From Actinomycetospora succinea (GTDB lineage Bacteria > Actinomycetota > Actinomycetes > Mycobacteriales > Pseudonocardiaceae), in the NCBI RefSeq assembly GCF_004363095.1, contig NZ_SNYO01000002.1, forward strand, positions 868,001-932,000: a stretch of DNA of 64,000 nt. Reading direction: 5' to 3'. The number at the start of each line of letters is the position of its first letter. Positions within the stretch are counted from its first letter, which is position 1. The notes beneath the pieces were generated by a model. It was not told the origin of the DNA, ran no database searches, and saw only the letters and a list, made by a program, of their open reading frames with translations. The translations under genes were made by a program, and so were the position numbers. Shown here one piece after another: positions 42,216 through 50,413 of the stretch.

Positions 42216-42454
42216 GTCTCCAGCTCGACCAGGTCCTGGCCGATCGTCACCTCGTCCTCGTTCTCGACGAGGAACGCCGACACCGTGCCCGCCGCGTCCG
42301 CCTTGACCTCGTGGAACGTCTTCATGACCTCGACCAGGCCCACCGTGTCGCCCTCGGCGACGGACGCGCCGGTCGTCACGTACGGGTCGGCGTCGGGCGA
42401 GGGCCGGTGGTAGAAGACGCCGGGCGTGCGGGACGTGATCTTGTGACTGCCCAC
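42212..42454 (-). CDS. small biotin carboxyl carrier protein
   Basis: 80 residues, essentially only the biotinyl domain, against about 150 for fatty-acid AccB. The biotin-attachment motif is EVMKTF (usual EAMK/EVMK) within VGLVEVMKTFHEVKA, followed by GTVSAFLVENEDEV. GTG 42454 is chosen because GGGGG lies 8 nt upstream and the earlier frame overlaps pxpC. It carries CO2 from the carboxylase to the carboxyltransferase part, here presumed to be PxpB/PxpC. Confidence 0.88.
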   Translation of the reverse strand: MGSHKITSRTPGVFYHRPSPDADPYVTTGASVAEGDTVGLVEVMKTFHEVKADAAGTVSAFLVENEDEVTIGQDLVELET

Positions 42455-42477
42455 GAGCGGAACCCCCAGTGGTCGGA

Positions 42478-43449
42478 TCAGGAGAGCGCGGAACGGATGC
42501 GGTCGAGCGCGGCGTGACGGTCGCGGCGGACCTCCAGCGCGCCGTCGAGGTCGACGGGCACGAAGCGCGTCTTGTCGCCGGTCTTGGTCTGGGCCAGACG
42601 GTCGCGGTCGACGGACACGACGGTGCCGAGCGTCGCGTAGCCCCCGCCCGTAACGGCGTCCTGCAGCAGCACGATCGGCTCGACGCCGCCGGGCACCTGC
42701 ACCGACCCGACGGGGTAGCCGCAGTCGGTGACGTTGGCGGGGTCGCTGCCGGCGCCGAAGGGCTGCTCGCGGGGCACGAACTCCAGCTCGGCGCCGCGGA
42801 AGCGGTAGCCGACGCGGTTGGCGTCCGGGGTCACCTTCCACTCGGTGTCGGTGAACCGCGCGAGGCTGTCCTCGGTCAGCCGGTAGCTGTGCAGGCCGAC
42901 CAGCAGGTGCACCTCGGCGGTCGACGGGTGCACCGGCACGTCCGACGGGTTGAGCCTGCGGCCGGCCTTCGGGTCCCGCGCGTCGGAGCCGATCGCGAGC
43001 TCGTCGCCCGCCCGCAGCGCGCGGCCCTGGAAGCCGCCGATGCCGACGAGCGTGTAGGTCGAGCGGCTGCCGTAGTACAGCGGGACGTCGATGCCACCGG
43101 CGACCGCGACGTACGGGCGGGCGCCGGCGCGCAGCTGCCCGAACGACAGCACCGAGCCCGCGGACACGGCGACCGACTCCCAGAGCGGGATCTCCTCGCC
43201 GTCGACGAAGGCCGGGATGTCCGCGCCCGTCACGGCGATCACCGTGTCCTGCGTGAACTCCAGCGTCGGCCCGAGATAGACCGCCTCGAGCGCCGCGGCG
43301 CCGGGCTCGTTGCCGACCAGCGCGTTGCCCACGTGGTAGGCGAACGAGTCGAGCGCGCCGGAGGGCGGGAAGCCGATGCTGTAGTAGCCGAGCCGCCCGG
43401 TGTCCTGGACGGTGGTCTCCAGGCCGGGGTCCTGCACCCTGATCGTCAC
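42478..43449 (-). CDS. pxpC: 5-oxoprolinase subunit C (KipA/AHS2 family)
   Basis: 323 residues from GTG 43449, coupled to pxpB by GTGA. VQDPGLETTVQDTGRLGYYSIGFPPSGALD (cores TTVQDTGRLGYYSIG and PPSGALDSFAYHVGNALVGN) and TDCGYPVGSVQVPGG, LLQDAVTGGGYATLG are the AHS2 signatures. With PxpB it forms the PxpBC part of 5-oxoprolinase; the same domains form the carboxyltransferase region of urea carboxylase. Confidence 0.93.
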   Translation of the reverse strand: MTIRVQDPGLETTVQDTGRLGYYSIGFPPSGALDSFAYHVGNALVGNEPGAAALEAVYLGPTLEFTQDTVIAVTGADIPAFVDGEEIPLWESVAVSAGSVLSFGQLRAGARPYVAVAGGIDVPLYYGSRSTYTLVGIGGFQGRALRAGDELAIGSDARDPKAGRRLNPSDVPVHPSTAEVHLLVGLHSYRLTEDSLARFTDTEWKVTPDANRVGYRFRGAELEFVPREQPFGAGSDPANVTDCGYPVGSVQVPGGVEPIVLLQDAVTGGGYATLGTVVSVDRDRLAQTKTGDKTRFVPVDLDGALEVRRDRHAALDRIRSALS

Positions 43450-44351
43450 CCGTACAGCACCTCCTTCATCGCGGCGTTGGTGCCGTCCGGGTCGGCCAGG
43501 AACCGGCTCGGCGAGAACTCCAGGTCCTTGTACGAGTACCGCCACGTGCCGGCGTCGACCTGCGCGCGCACGTCGTCGTACTCGGCCTGGTCGACGCGCC
43601 GGTAGTTGATCACGTCGCCGTGCTTGAAGAACACCACCGAGTCGTTCTCGGCGAAGTCCGGCAGGCGCTGCTCGCCGTCGAAGATCGGGGCGGGCGCGGA
43701 CCCGAAGAGCTGGTAGCCGCCGGCGCCCTTCACCGGGTAGATCACCGCGAACGCGCCGCCGAACCCGAAGGCGCGCTCCGGGGTCTCGGTGCGCGGGCGG
43801 ACGTACTTGGGCACCTCGACCTGACGCTCCCGCGGCACCAGCTGGAAGCACCACGGCAGGCCCGGGACGAAGCCCATCATCGTCACGAGGTACGGCGACG
43901 CGGCGAGCGCGTCGATGAAGTCCTCGGTCGACGAGTAGCCGTTGATCCGGGCGCCGTAGTCGAGATCGGTACCCGTCGGGTCCTGGTGGCGGTCGCGGAA
44001 CTTCATGAGGACCTCGTGGGTCCACGGGTCGTTCAGCATGATCGGCACGTCGATGATCCGCGACGCGATCGTCAGGTCGTCGGACAGCGACCCGACCTCG
44101 CCCTCGATGCGCTGCAGCTCGCGGACGAGGTCGCGCGGATGCAGCCGGTCGGGGTCGACGCGGACCATGTACGACGCGTTCGACGGGGCGATCTCCTCGA
44201 CGCCCGGGATGGCCTCCTCGGCCAGGCGCCGGGTGATCGCCAGCGACGTGAAGTGCACCGGCAGGCTCATCGCCGGGGAGAGCTCGACGTAGACGAACTC
44301 GTCGCCGCCGAAGTCGTACCGCGTCTCGGTGTCGGTGTCGGTGGCGGTCAT
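43446..44351 (-). CDS. pxpB: 5-oxoprolinase subunit B (KipI/AHS1 family)
   Basis: 301 residues, somewhat longer than KipI (about 240), with extra residues at both ends. DVPIMLNDPWTHEV, MMGFVPGLPWCFQLV, FGFGGAFAVIYPVKGAGGYQLFG (cores GAFAVIYPVKGAGGYQL) are the AHS1 core. ATG 44351 overlaps the stop of the CoxL-type gene (ATGA). Together with pxpC, BCCP and biotin carboxylase it gives the set of domains found in urea carboxylase. The extended N-terminus (first 25 residues rich in T and D) has no known role. Confidence 0.9.
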   Translation of the reverse strand: MTATDTDTETRYDFGGDEFVYVELSPAMSLPVHFTSLAITRRLAEEAIPGVEEIAPSNASYMVRVDPDRLHPRDLVRELQRIEGEVGSLSDDLTIASRIIDVPIMLNDPWTHEVLMKFRDRHQDPTGTDLDYGARINGYSSTEDFIDALAASPYLVTMMGFVPGLPWCFQLVPRERQVEVPKYVRPRTETPERAFGFGGAFAVIYPVKGAGGYQLFGSAPAPIFDGEQRLPDFAENDSVVFFKHGDVINYRRVDQAEYDDVRAQVDAGTWRYSYKDLEFSPSRFLADPDGTNAAMKEVLYG

Positions 44352-46726
44352 GGGATCACCTTGGCCGCGTCCGCCACGGCACGCCAGACCCGCTGCGGCG
44401 TGAGCGGCATGTCGAGGTGGGTGACCCCGCGGGCGGCCAGCGCGTCGATCGCCGCGTTGACCACCGCGGGCGACGACCCGATCGCCCCGGACTCCCCGAT
44501 CCCCTTCGCCCCGAGCGGGTTGGTCGGCGAGAGCGTCACGGTCTGGTCGAGGTCGAAGCCCGGCAGGTCGCTCGCCGCGGGCACCGCGTAGTCGGCGAGC
44601 GTCGCCGCGGTCGGCTGCCCGGCCTCGTCGAACGTGGCCTCCTCGTAGAGGGCCTGGGAGATGCCCTGCGCGATGCCGCCGTGGAGCTGCCCGTCGACGA
44701 TCTGCGGGTTGACGATGCGCCCGCAGTCGTCGACGGCGACGAAGCGCCGCACGGTCGTCCGGCCGGTCTCGGTGTCGACCTCGACGACCGCGATGTGCGT
44801 GCCGAACGGCCAGGTGAAGTTCGGCGGGTCGAAGTGGTGGTCGGCGGTGAGGTTGGGCTCCATGCCCTCGGGCAGGTCCGCGGCCAGCGACGCCGCGCCC
44901 GCGACCTCCTGGATGGTGACCTTCGGCCCCGACGTTCCCGCGACCGAGAACTCGCCGCCGGTGAACTGCAGGTCGTCCTCGGACGCCTCGAGCAGGTGGG
45001 CGGCGATCTTCCGGGCCTTCGCGGCGACCTTCTCCGCCGCCCCGTACACCGCCGACCCGCCGACGGCGAGGCTGCGCGAACCGTAGGTGTCCCGGCCGAA
45101 CGGGGCGATCATGGTGTCGCCGTGGAAGACCTCCACGTCGGCGGGCGCGATGCCGAGGCTGTCGGCGACGATCTGCGCCCACGCCGTCTCGTGGCCCTGT
45201 CCGTGGGGGCTCGTGCCCGTGACGACCTCGGCGCGCCCGGCCGTGGTCATCCGGACCGTCGCGGCCTCCCAGCCCCCGCTCTGCAGCCGGACGCCGGCCG
45301 CGACCTTGGACGGGGAGAGTCCGCCGGACTCGGTGAAGTTGCCGATGCCGATGCCGATCTCGACGGGCTCGCCGGCGGCCCGCCGGCGACGCTGCTCCTC
45401 CCGCAGTCCGTCGTAGTCGACGAGCTCCATGGCCCGGCGCATGCAGGGCTCGTAGTCGCCGGAGTCGTACTGCACGCCGGACGGGACGGTCCGCGGCTCG
45501 TCGAAGGGCGGGTGCAGGTTGCGCAGCCGCAGCTCGGCGGGGTCCATCTCGAGGGCGCGGGCGAGGTCGTCGAGGATCCGCTCGTGCGCGTAGGCGGCCT
45601 CCGAGCGCCCCGCGCCGCGGTAGGCGTCGGTGGGCGTGAGGTTGGTGAACACCCCCTGGCACGAGAAGTCGTAGGCGCCGAAGTCGTAGAGCCCGCAGTA
45701 GGTGAACGCCCCGAACACCGCGATGCCGGGGGTGAGCAGCTGCAGGTAGGCGCCCATGTCCGCGACGAGGCGGACCTTCATGCCGAGGATCTTCCCGTCG
45801 CGCGTCGCGCCGACGGTCATGTACTGGACCTGCCCACGGCCGTGGGTGGTCGCGATGTGGTGCTCGGAGCGGGTCTCGGTCCACTTCACGGGACGCCGCA
45901 GCCGCCGGGCCAGGACGAGCGCGAGCGCCTCCTCGGCGTAGACGTTGAGCTTCGCCCCGAAGCCGCCGCCGACGTCCGGCGCGACCACGCGCAGCTTCGT
46001 GTCGGAGATGCCGCAGATCGCCGCGAGGATGTCGCGCACGAAGTGCGGCACCTGGGTCGACGTGTGGATCGTGAACCCGCCGCCCACGGCGTCGGGGGTG
46101 ACGACGACGGCGCGCGGCTCCATCGGCGAGGCCATCACGCGCTGCTGGAGGTAGCGGCCCTCGACCACGACGTCGGCCTCGGCGAGCGCGGCGTCGACGT
46201 CGCCGACCGCGAGCGGCCAGGTGTAGCAGTGGTTGGTGCCGAACTCCTCGTGCACCAGCGGGGCGTCGGGGGCCAGGGCCGCCTCGACGTCGAACACCCC
46301 GGGCAGCTCGTCGTAGTCGACGACCACGAGCTCGGCCGCGTCCCGGGCCGCCGCCGCACCGGTGGCCACGACGACCGCGACGGCGTCGCCGACGTGGTTG
46401 ACCTCCTCGAGCGCCAGCGGCTGGTGGTCGGGGACGAGGATGTCCTCGGTGACGGGCCAGCCGCAGGGGATGCCCGCGACGAACTCGCCGGCGAGGTCGG
46501 CCCCGGTGAGCACGGCGACCACGCCGGCGTGCTCCCGCGCCGCCGTCGTGTCGATCGCGGAGATGCGGGCGTGCGCCACCGGGCTGCGCACGAGCGCGAG
46601 GTGCACGGTGCCGAGCGGGGCGATGTCGTCGGTCCACGTGCCGCGGCCCGTGAGGAGGGCTTCGTCCTCGCGGCGCGGCAGGCTCGTTCCGATGTGGGTG
46701 GTCGGTCTCGGCACGGTCTCGGTCAC
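44348..46726 (-). CDS. xanthine dehydrogenase/CoxL-family molybdopterin hydroxylase large subunit
   Basis: 792 residues. IGTSLPRREDEALLTGRGTW at the start, APDVGGGFGAKLNVYAEE, DAYRGAGRSEAAY, GTSPHGQGHETAWAQI and GAKGIGESGAIG with the Mo-site glutamate. The active-site loop is DAYRGAGR and not the AYRCSFR of true (form I) CO dehydrogenase, so it hydroxylates some other carbon, probably in an N-heterocycle or aldehyde. The FeS and FAD subunit genes are not next to it in this window. GTG 46726 has GGAG upstream. First gene of the operon leading into pxpB, pxpC, BCCP and biotin carboxylase. Confidence 0.92.
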   Translation of the reverse strand: MTETVPRPTTHIGTSLPRREDEALLTGRGTWTDDIAPLGTVHLALVRSPVAHARISAIDTTAAREHAGVVAVLTGADLAGEFVAGIPCGWPVTEDILVPDHQPLALEEVNHVGDAVAVVVATGAAAARDAAELVVVDYDELPGVFDVEAALAPDAPLVHEEFGTNHCYTWPLAVGDVDAALAEADVVVEGRYLQQRVMASPMEPRAVVVTPDAVGGGFTIHTSTQVPHFVRDILAAICGISDTKLRVVAPDVGGGFGAKLNVYAEEALALVLARRLRRPVKWTETRSEHHIATTHGRGQVQYMTVGATRDGKILGMKVRLVADMGAYLQLLTPGIAVFGAFTYCGLYDFGAYDFSCQGVFTNLTPTDAYRGAGRSEAAYAHERILDDLARALEMDPAELRLRNLHPPFDEPRTVPSGVQYDSGDYEPCMRRAMELVDYDGLREEQRRRRAAGEPVEIGIGIGNFTESGGLSPSKVAAGVRLQSGGWEAATVRMTTAGRAEVVTGTSPHGQGHETAWAQIVADSLGIAPADVEVFHGDTMIAPFGRDTYGSRSLAVGGSAVYGAAEKVAAKARKIAAHLLEASEDDLQFTGGEFSVAGTSGPKVTIQEVAGAASLAADLPEGMEPNLTADHHFDPPNFTWPFGTHIAVVEVDTETGRTTVRRFVAVDDCGRIVNPQIVDGQLHGGIAQGISQALYEEATFDEAGQPTAATLADYAVPAASDLPGFDLDQTVTLSPTNPLGAKGIGESGAIGSSPAVVNAAIDALAARGVTHLDMPLTPQRVWRAVADAAKVIP

Positions 46727-47012
46727 CGGGGGCGCTCCCCTCGACGGCGGCGGTGGTGTGGGTCACCGTGGACCGTTTGATCCGTTCTGGGAAGTCCCCG
46801 TGATCTCTCGGCGCACTGAGGACAGGACATCCTTGGTTCGACAGGCCCAGACGGGTGCCGTGATCTGTGACCGTCGTCACATTACGACTTGTTTGCCGCG
46901 GGTGTCGCTGCCATCATCCCTGGTCGCCACCGGCCGCGGGGGGCGTTCACCCTGCTCAGGGCAGCCTTCACTGCCTGGCGAGGGGTCCGCTCGGCCCGCC
47001 ACGATCCACGCC
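46727..47012. other. 286-bp divergent promoter region
   Basis: Separates the CoxL-type operon (minus) from the DUF1540 gene (plus). No gene seen. GTGACCGTCGTCAC (46867-46880), an imperfect inverted repeat with GTGAC/GTCAC arms, is a possible operator. CCGTGATCT occurs twice (46799 and 46859 areas). Confidence 0.45.
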
Positions 47013-47303
47013 ATGACCTCGACCCAGAGCCTGCCCGCGGTCCAGAAGTGCTCGGCGTCCTCCTGTGCCTACAACCAGGACTCCGCCTGCCACGCGGCCG
47101 CCATCACCATCGCCGGCGACAACGCCGCCTGCGGCACCTTCGTGGAGATCTCGTTCCGTGGCGGCGTGGACGCCAACGGCGTCGTGGGCGCCTGCCACCG
47201 CTCGGAGTGCAAGTTCAACGACAAGCTCGAGTGCACGGCCTCGTCGGTGAACATCGGCGCCGGCAAGGACGTCGCCGACTGCCTGACCTACGAGGCGCGG
47301 TAG
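47013..47303 (+). CDS. DUF1540 domain protein
   Basis: 96 residues from ATG 47013. Two CxxxxCxxN-type halves are visible: KCSASSCAYNQDSACHAAAITI and CHRSECKFNDKLECTASSVNIG (cores CSASSCAYNQDSACHA, CHRSECKFNDKLECTA), each with three or four cysteines, a pattern fitting metal binding. DUF1540 proteins are small and uncharacterised. It overlaps the next gene, on the other strand, by 16 nt. Confidence 0.9.
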   Translation: MTSTQSLPAVQKCSASSCAYNQDSACHAAAITIAGDNAACGTFVEISFRGGVDANGVVGACHRSECKFNDKLECTASSVNIGAGKDVADCLTYEAR

Positions 47304-47710
47304 AGCTCCTCGAGCGGCGCGACCGACCCCTCTCGATCCGCCAGGGCCTCCACCACGAGCCCGCGGACGGGGTCGGCGCGCAGCGTCCCGTCGGCGACGG
47401 CGAGAGCGGCCACGCTGTCGTCGTCGTCGACCAGGACCGTCGCCCCGCGGGCGGCCAGCCCGGCGAGCGCCCCGAGCACGGCGCGCCGTCCGGTGTGGTC
47501 GAGGCCCTCGGTGACCCGGTCCACCAGCACGACCGCGGCGTCGCCCGCCTCCTCGAGGCAGCGGCGCCGCTCCGACACCCCCGCCGCCGGGTCCATCGTG
47601 ACGCGGCGGATCGCCGACGACGAGTCGTCGAACATCGCCATCAGACGCCGACGCACGATCGGCTCGCCGAGCAGCACGGTCACCTCGGCCGTGGGCAGTC
47701 GCAGCGTCAC
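47288..47710 (-). CDS. degenerate ABC-ATPase-like protein without Walker A
   Basis: 140 residues from GTG 47710. The layout is that of an ABC ATPase domain shortened to two thirds: EVTVLLGEPIVRRRLMAMF stands where the Walker A loop (LLGxxGxGKTTL) would be but has no GKT; GVSERRRCLEEAGDAAVVLVDRV stands for signature and Walker B (core AAVVLVDRVTEGLD), where the catalytic glutamate is lost; and TGRRAVLGALAGLAARGATVLV matches the D-loop/H-loop region. It should not hydrolyse ATP. It may be a binding or regulatory remnant. The codon pattern is normal and the frame open, so it is not an obvious pseudogene. Confidence 0.7.
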   Translation of the reverse strand: MTLRLPTAEVTVLLGEPIVRRRLMAMFDDSSSAIRRVTMDPAAGVSERRRCLEEAGDAAVVLVDRVTEGLDHTGRRAVLGALAGLAARGATVLVDDDDSVAALAVADGTLRADPVRGLVVEALADREGSVAPLEELYRAS

Positions 47711-47856
47711 AGAGAACCGGCCTCCTCAGTCGTCGGCCTCCGGCGCGGCAGCTCCGCTGCGCTCCGTGCCGCCTCAGTGAGGGGAGGCTAACCTCGCCTG
47801 GCGGCCGACGTCGAGACCGCGCGCGTCACTCGCGCGGAACTCGCCCGGATGTCCGA

Positions 47857-48600
47857 TCAGAGCCGGAACGCGCGCCACACCGCCGTCGCGAACGGCACCC
47901 GCACGGGATCGGTGCCGACCCGCCGCGCGATGACCTCCCGCGCCTGCTCCTGCACCGCCGCGCGCTCGTCCGCGGACAGCGTGAGCACGGTCGAGTAGGT
48001 CCCCAGCATCGCCGCGACGTCGTCCGCGGCCATCCACGTGCGGCGCCGGAAGACCTCCGAGGAGCCGGAACCGAACGGCGCGCCGTCGGGCAGGTCGATC
48101 GTGAACCCGGCGCGCACCCCCGACGTCGAGTCCTTGTCGTCGGCGCGCTGGATGTGCCGCAGCTCGGCGACCCAGTCGGTGGTCGGGTCGGCGAAGCTCC
48201 ACATCAGGCCGAGCACCCCGCCCGGCCGCAGCACCCGTGCGATCTCCGGGGTCGCCCGCTCCGGGTCGAACCAGTGCCACGCCGACGAGGCGAGGACGGC
48301 GTCGACGGACGCGTCGGGCAGCGGGATGTCCTCGGCGGTGCCGGCCAGCACGCGGGCGCCCGGGCTGCGCCCGGCGAGCACCGCGCGCATGGCGTCGTCG
48401 GGCTCCACGGCGACGACGTCGGCGACCCCCGTGGCGGCCAGCGATCGGGACACGAGCCCCGTGCCGGCGCCGAGGTCCAGCACCGTCACGTCGGTCGAGG
48501 GCAGCAGCCAGCGCAGCGCGGCGGGCACCGGGGCCGGGCGCAGGCGGTCGTAGTCGTCCGCGGCGGCGCCGAACGAGCGGGCCCGCTCCGGACGGGTCAC
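47857..48600 (-). CDS. class I SAM-dependent methyltransferase (UbiE/Methyltransf_11 type)
   Basis: 247 residues from GTG 48600, overlapping the corA stop (GTGA). ARSFGAAADDYDRLRP is the usual N-terminus of this group; VLDLGAGTGLVSRSL is motif I, VEPDDAMRAVL motif II and IARVLRPGGVLGLMWSF motif III. The substrate is unknown. Last in a four-gene overlapping series on the minus strand. Confidence 0.92.
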   Translation of the reverse strand: MTRPERARSFGAAADDYDRLRPAPVPAALRWLLPSTDVTVLDLGAGTGLVSRSLAATGVADVVAVEPDDAMRAVLAGRSPGARVLAGTAEDIPLPDASVDAVLASSAWHWFDPERATPEIARVLRPGGVLGLMWSFADPTTDWVAELRHIQRADDKDSTSGVRAGFTIDLPDGAPFGSGSSEVFRRRTWMAADDVAAMLGTYSTVLTLSADERAAVQEQAREVIARRVGTDPVRVPFATAVWRAFRL

Positions 48601-49634
48601 AACCAGCCGCGCTTGCGGAAGACCAGGTAGAGCGTCAGCGAGACCAGGACCATGAGGCCGAGCGCGAACGGATAGCCGAGGTGCCAGCCGAGCTCGGGCA
48701 TGTTCTCGAAGTTCATCCCGTAGATCGCGCCGATCAGCGACGGGGTGAACAGGATCGCGGCCCAGGACGAGATCTTCTTGACCTCCTCGCCCTGCGCCAG
48801 GCTGGTCTCGGAGAGCCGGCGCATCTCCTCGTTCTGCCGCTGGCCGACCAGGGCCGCGTTGACCTGCAGGATGTTGCCGAGCAGCTGGCGGAAGTTGTCG
48901 GCCGACTCGCTGACCTGGGCGGTGTGGTCCGCGACGTCGCGCAGGCCCCGGTGCAGCTCGATGCGCTCCGGGTCGTCGGCGTACTCCGCGAGCAGGCCGT
49001 CGAGGACCTCGCGCAGGGGGTCGACGGCCCGCTGGAGCTCGATCACCTCGCGGGAGAGCTGGTAGATGCGCCGCGAGACGCTCGGGTCGCCGCCGAAGAC
49101 CTGGGTCTCGATCTGGTCGATGTCGTCGCGCAGCCCGAGCACGACGGGCCGGTAGTCGTCGACGACGCGGTCGAGCACGGCGTAGAGCACCGCGCGCGGC
49201 CCCTGGGCGAGCAGCTCGGGGTCGGCCTCCAGGCGGGAGCGCACCGACGACAGCTCGGGGGTCTCGGCGTGCCGGACGGTGACGACGAAGTCGTGGCCCA
49301 GGAACAGGTGGATCTCACCGACCTGGACGTCCTCCTCCTCGTCGACGTACCAGGCGGGCCGCAGCACGACGAACTCGACGTCGTCGTAGCGCTCGAGCTT
49401 CGGGCGCTGGTGGGCGAGCACCGCGTCCTCGACGGCGAGAGAGGGCAGCGAGAGCTCGCGGGACAGCCGGTCGAGCTCGTCGGCGTCGGGGCGCAGCAGG
49501 CCGATCCAGGCGAAGCCCTCGTCGTCCTGCGGGGTGCCCTCGCGGTCGTGCAGGAGCGCCAGCGTGCGGTCGAGGGAGTCGGGCTCGCTCTCCCGCGCGC
49601 CGCGCACGTACACGGCGTTGTCGACGACGGTCAT
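48597..49634 (-). CDS. corA: CorA-family magnesium/cobalt transporter
   Basis: 345 residues from ATG 49634 (GGGAG upstream). Long N-terminal cytoplasmic domain, then two C-terminal membrane helices with the pore signature YGMNFENMP between them and the basic end FRKRGWL. It lets Mg2+ (or Co2+/Ni2+) enter down the membrane potential. Transport activity is well supported; ion choice is not. Starts 26 nt after the CPBP gene. Confidence 0.94.
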   Translation of the reverse strand: MTVVDNAVYVRGARESEPDSLDRTLALLHDREGTPQDDEGFAWIGLLRPDADELDRLSRELSLPSLAVEDAVLAHQRPKLERYDDVEFVVLRPAWYVDEEEDVQVGEIHLFLGHDFVVTVRHAETPELSSVRSRLEADPELLAQGPRAVLYAVLDRVVDDYRPVVLGLRDDIDQIETQVFGGDPSVSRRIYQLSREVIELQRAVDPLREVLDGLLAEYADDPERIELHRGLRDVADHTAQVSESADNFRQLLGNILQVNAALVGQRQNEEMRRLSETSLAQGEEVKKISSWAAILFTPSLIGAIYGMNFENMPELGWHLGYPFALGLMVLVSLTLYLVFRKRGWL

Positions 49635-49660
49635 CCGGAGAGTCTCCCGTGTGCGCAGCG

Positions 49661-50413
49661 CTAGTGCGCGAGGGCGACGCCCGCCGCGACGAGACCGACC
49701 GCGTTCGTGCCCAGGTGCAACCCGATCGGGGCGAGCACCGAGCCCGTCCGGTGGCGCAGCCAGCCCAGGGCCAGGCCGCCGAGCACGGTGACGCCGATGA
49801 CGGCGAGCGCCGAGGTCCACTGCAGGGTCGGCGGGAGCGGCACCGCGGAGGGGCCCATCGCGACGGTGAGGTGCCAGAGGCCGAACGCCACGGCGGTGAC
49901 GCTGAGCGCCACGCGGGCGGAGAGCGAGCGCACCGAGTGGCCCTGCAGCACGCCGCGGAACGCCAGCTCCTCGGCCAGCACGGTGCCCAGCGGGATGAGG
50001 ACGAGGCCGCGCAGCAGCAGCGCGCCCGGTGAGGCGCCGGCGAGCTGGGGGTTCTCGAGCAGATGGGGGGCGACGACGAGCACGGCGCCGTAGCCGAGGA
50101 TCGCGACGCCGATCGCCGCGCCGCCCCAGCGCAGCCCGGCGCCCCAGGTGCCGCGCCCGATGCCGAGGTCGTGCCAGGTCAGCCCGAGCAGGCGCGCCAC
50201 GGTGACCATCGCCGCGACGCCGCCGACGTTGAAGACGGCCTTGAGCACGGGGTCGGCGGGCAGGGCGGGGAGCGCGAGGTTGCTCCACACGAGCAGCAGG
50301 ACCGCGATCACCGCGGGCGGCGCGAGGCGTCGCCAGTGGGCGGGCTTCTCGGGTTCGTCGACACCGTCGGCCGTCGGGGAGCCGGACGTGGCCGTGGCCT
50401 GGGGAGCGGTCAC
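49661..50413 (-). CDS. CPBP family intramembrane glutamic endopeptidase
   Basis: 250 residues from GTG 50413, overlapping the upstream stop. About seven hydrophobic helices; the three CPBP motifs are AEELAFRGVLQG (EExxxR), FGLWHLTVA and HLGTNAVGL. Relatives include the eukaryotic CAAX protease Rce1 and bacteriocin immunity proteins. The substrate is unknown. Confidence 0.92.
   Translation of the reverse strand: MTAPQATATSGSPTADGVDEPEKPAHWRRLAPPAVIAVLLLVWSNLALPALPADPVLKAVFNVGGVAAMVTVARLLGLTWHDLGIGRGTWGAGLRWGGAAIGVAILGYGAVLVVAPHLLENPQLAGASPGALLLRGLVLIPLGTVLAEELAFRGVLQGHSVRSLSARVALSVTAVAFGLWHLTVAMGPSAVPLPPTLQWTSALAVIGVTVLGGLALGWLRHRTGSVLAPIGLHLGTNAVGLVAAGVALAH

Noticed and set aside
40872-42454. 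Acetyl-CoA carboxylase AccB/AccC for fatty-acid synthesis
   Set aside because: The carrier is only 80 residues and both genes are in an operon with AHS1/AHS2 proteins and not with acyl-CoA carboxyltransferase genes.
44348-46726. Aerobic CO dehydrogenase (CoxL form I)
   Set aside because: The AYRCSFR active-site loop is missing and there are no coxS/coxM neighbours; only the superfamily is supported.
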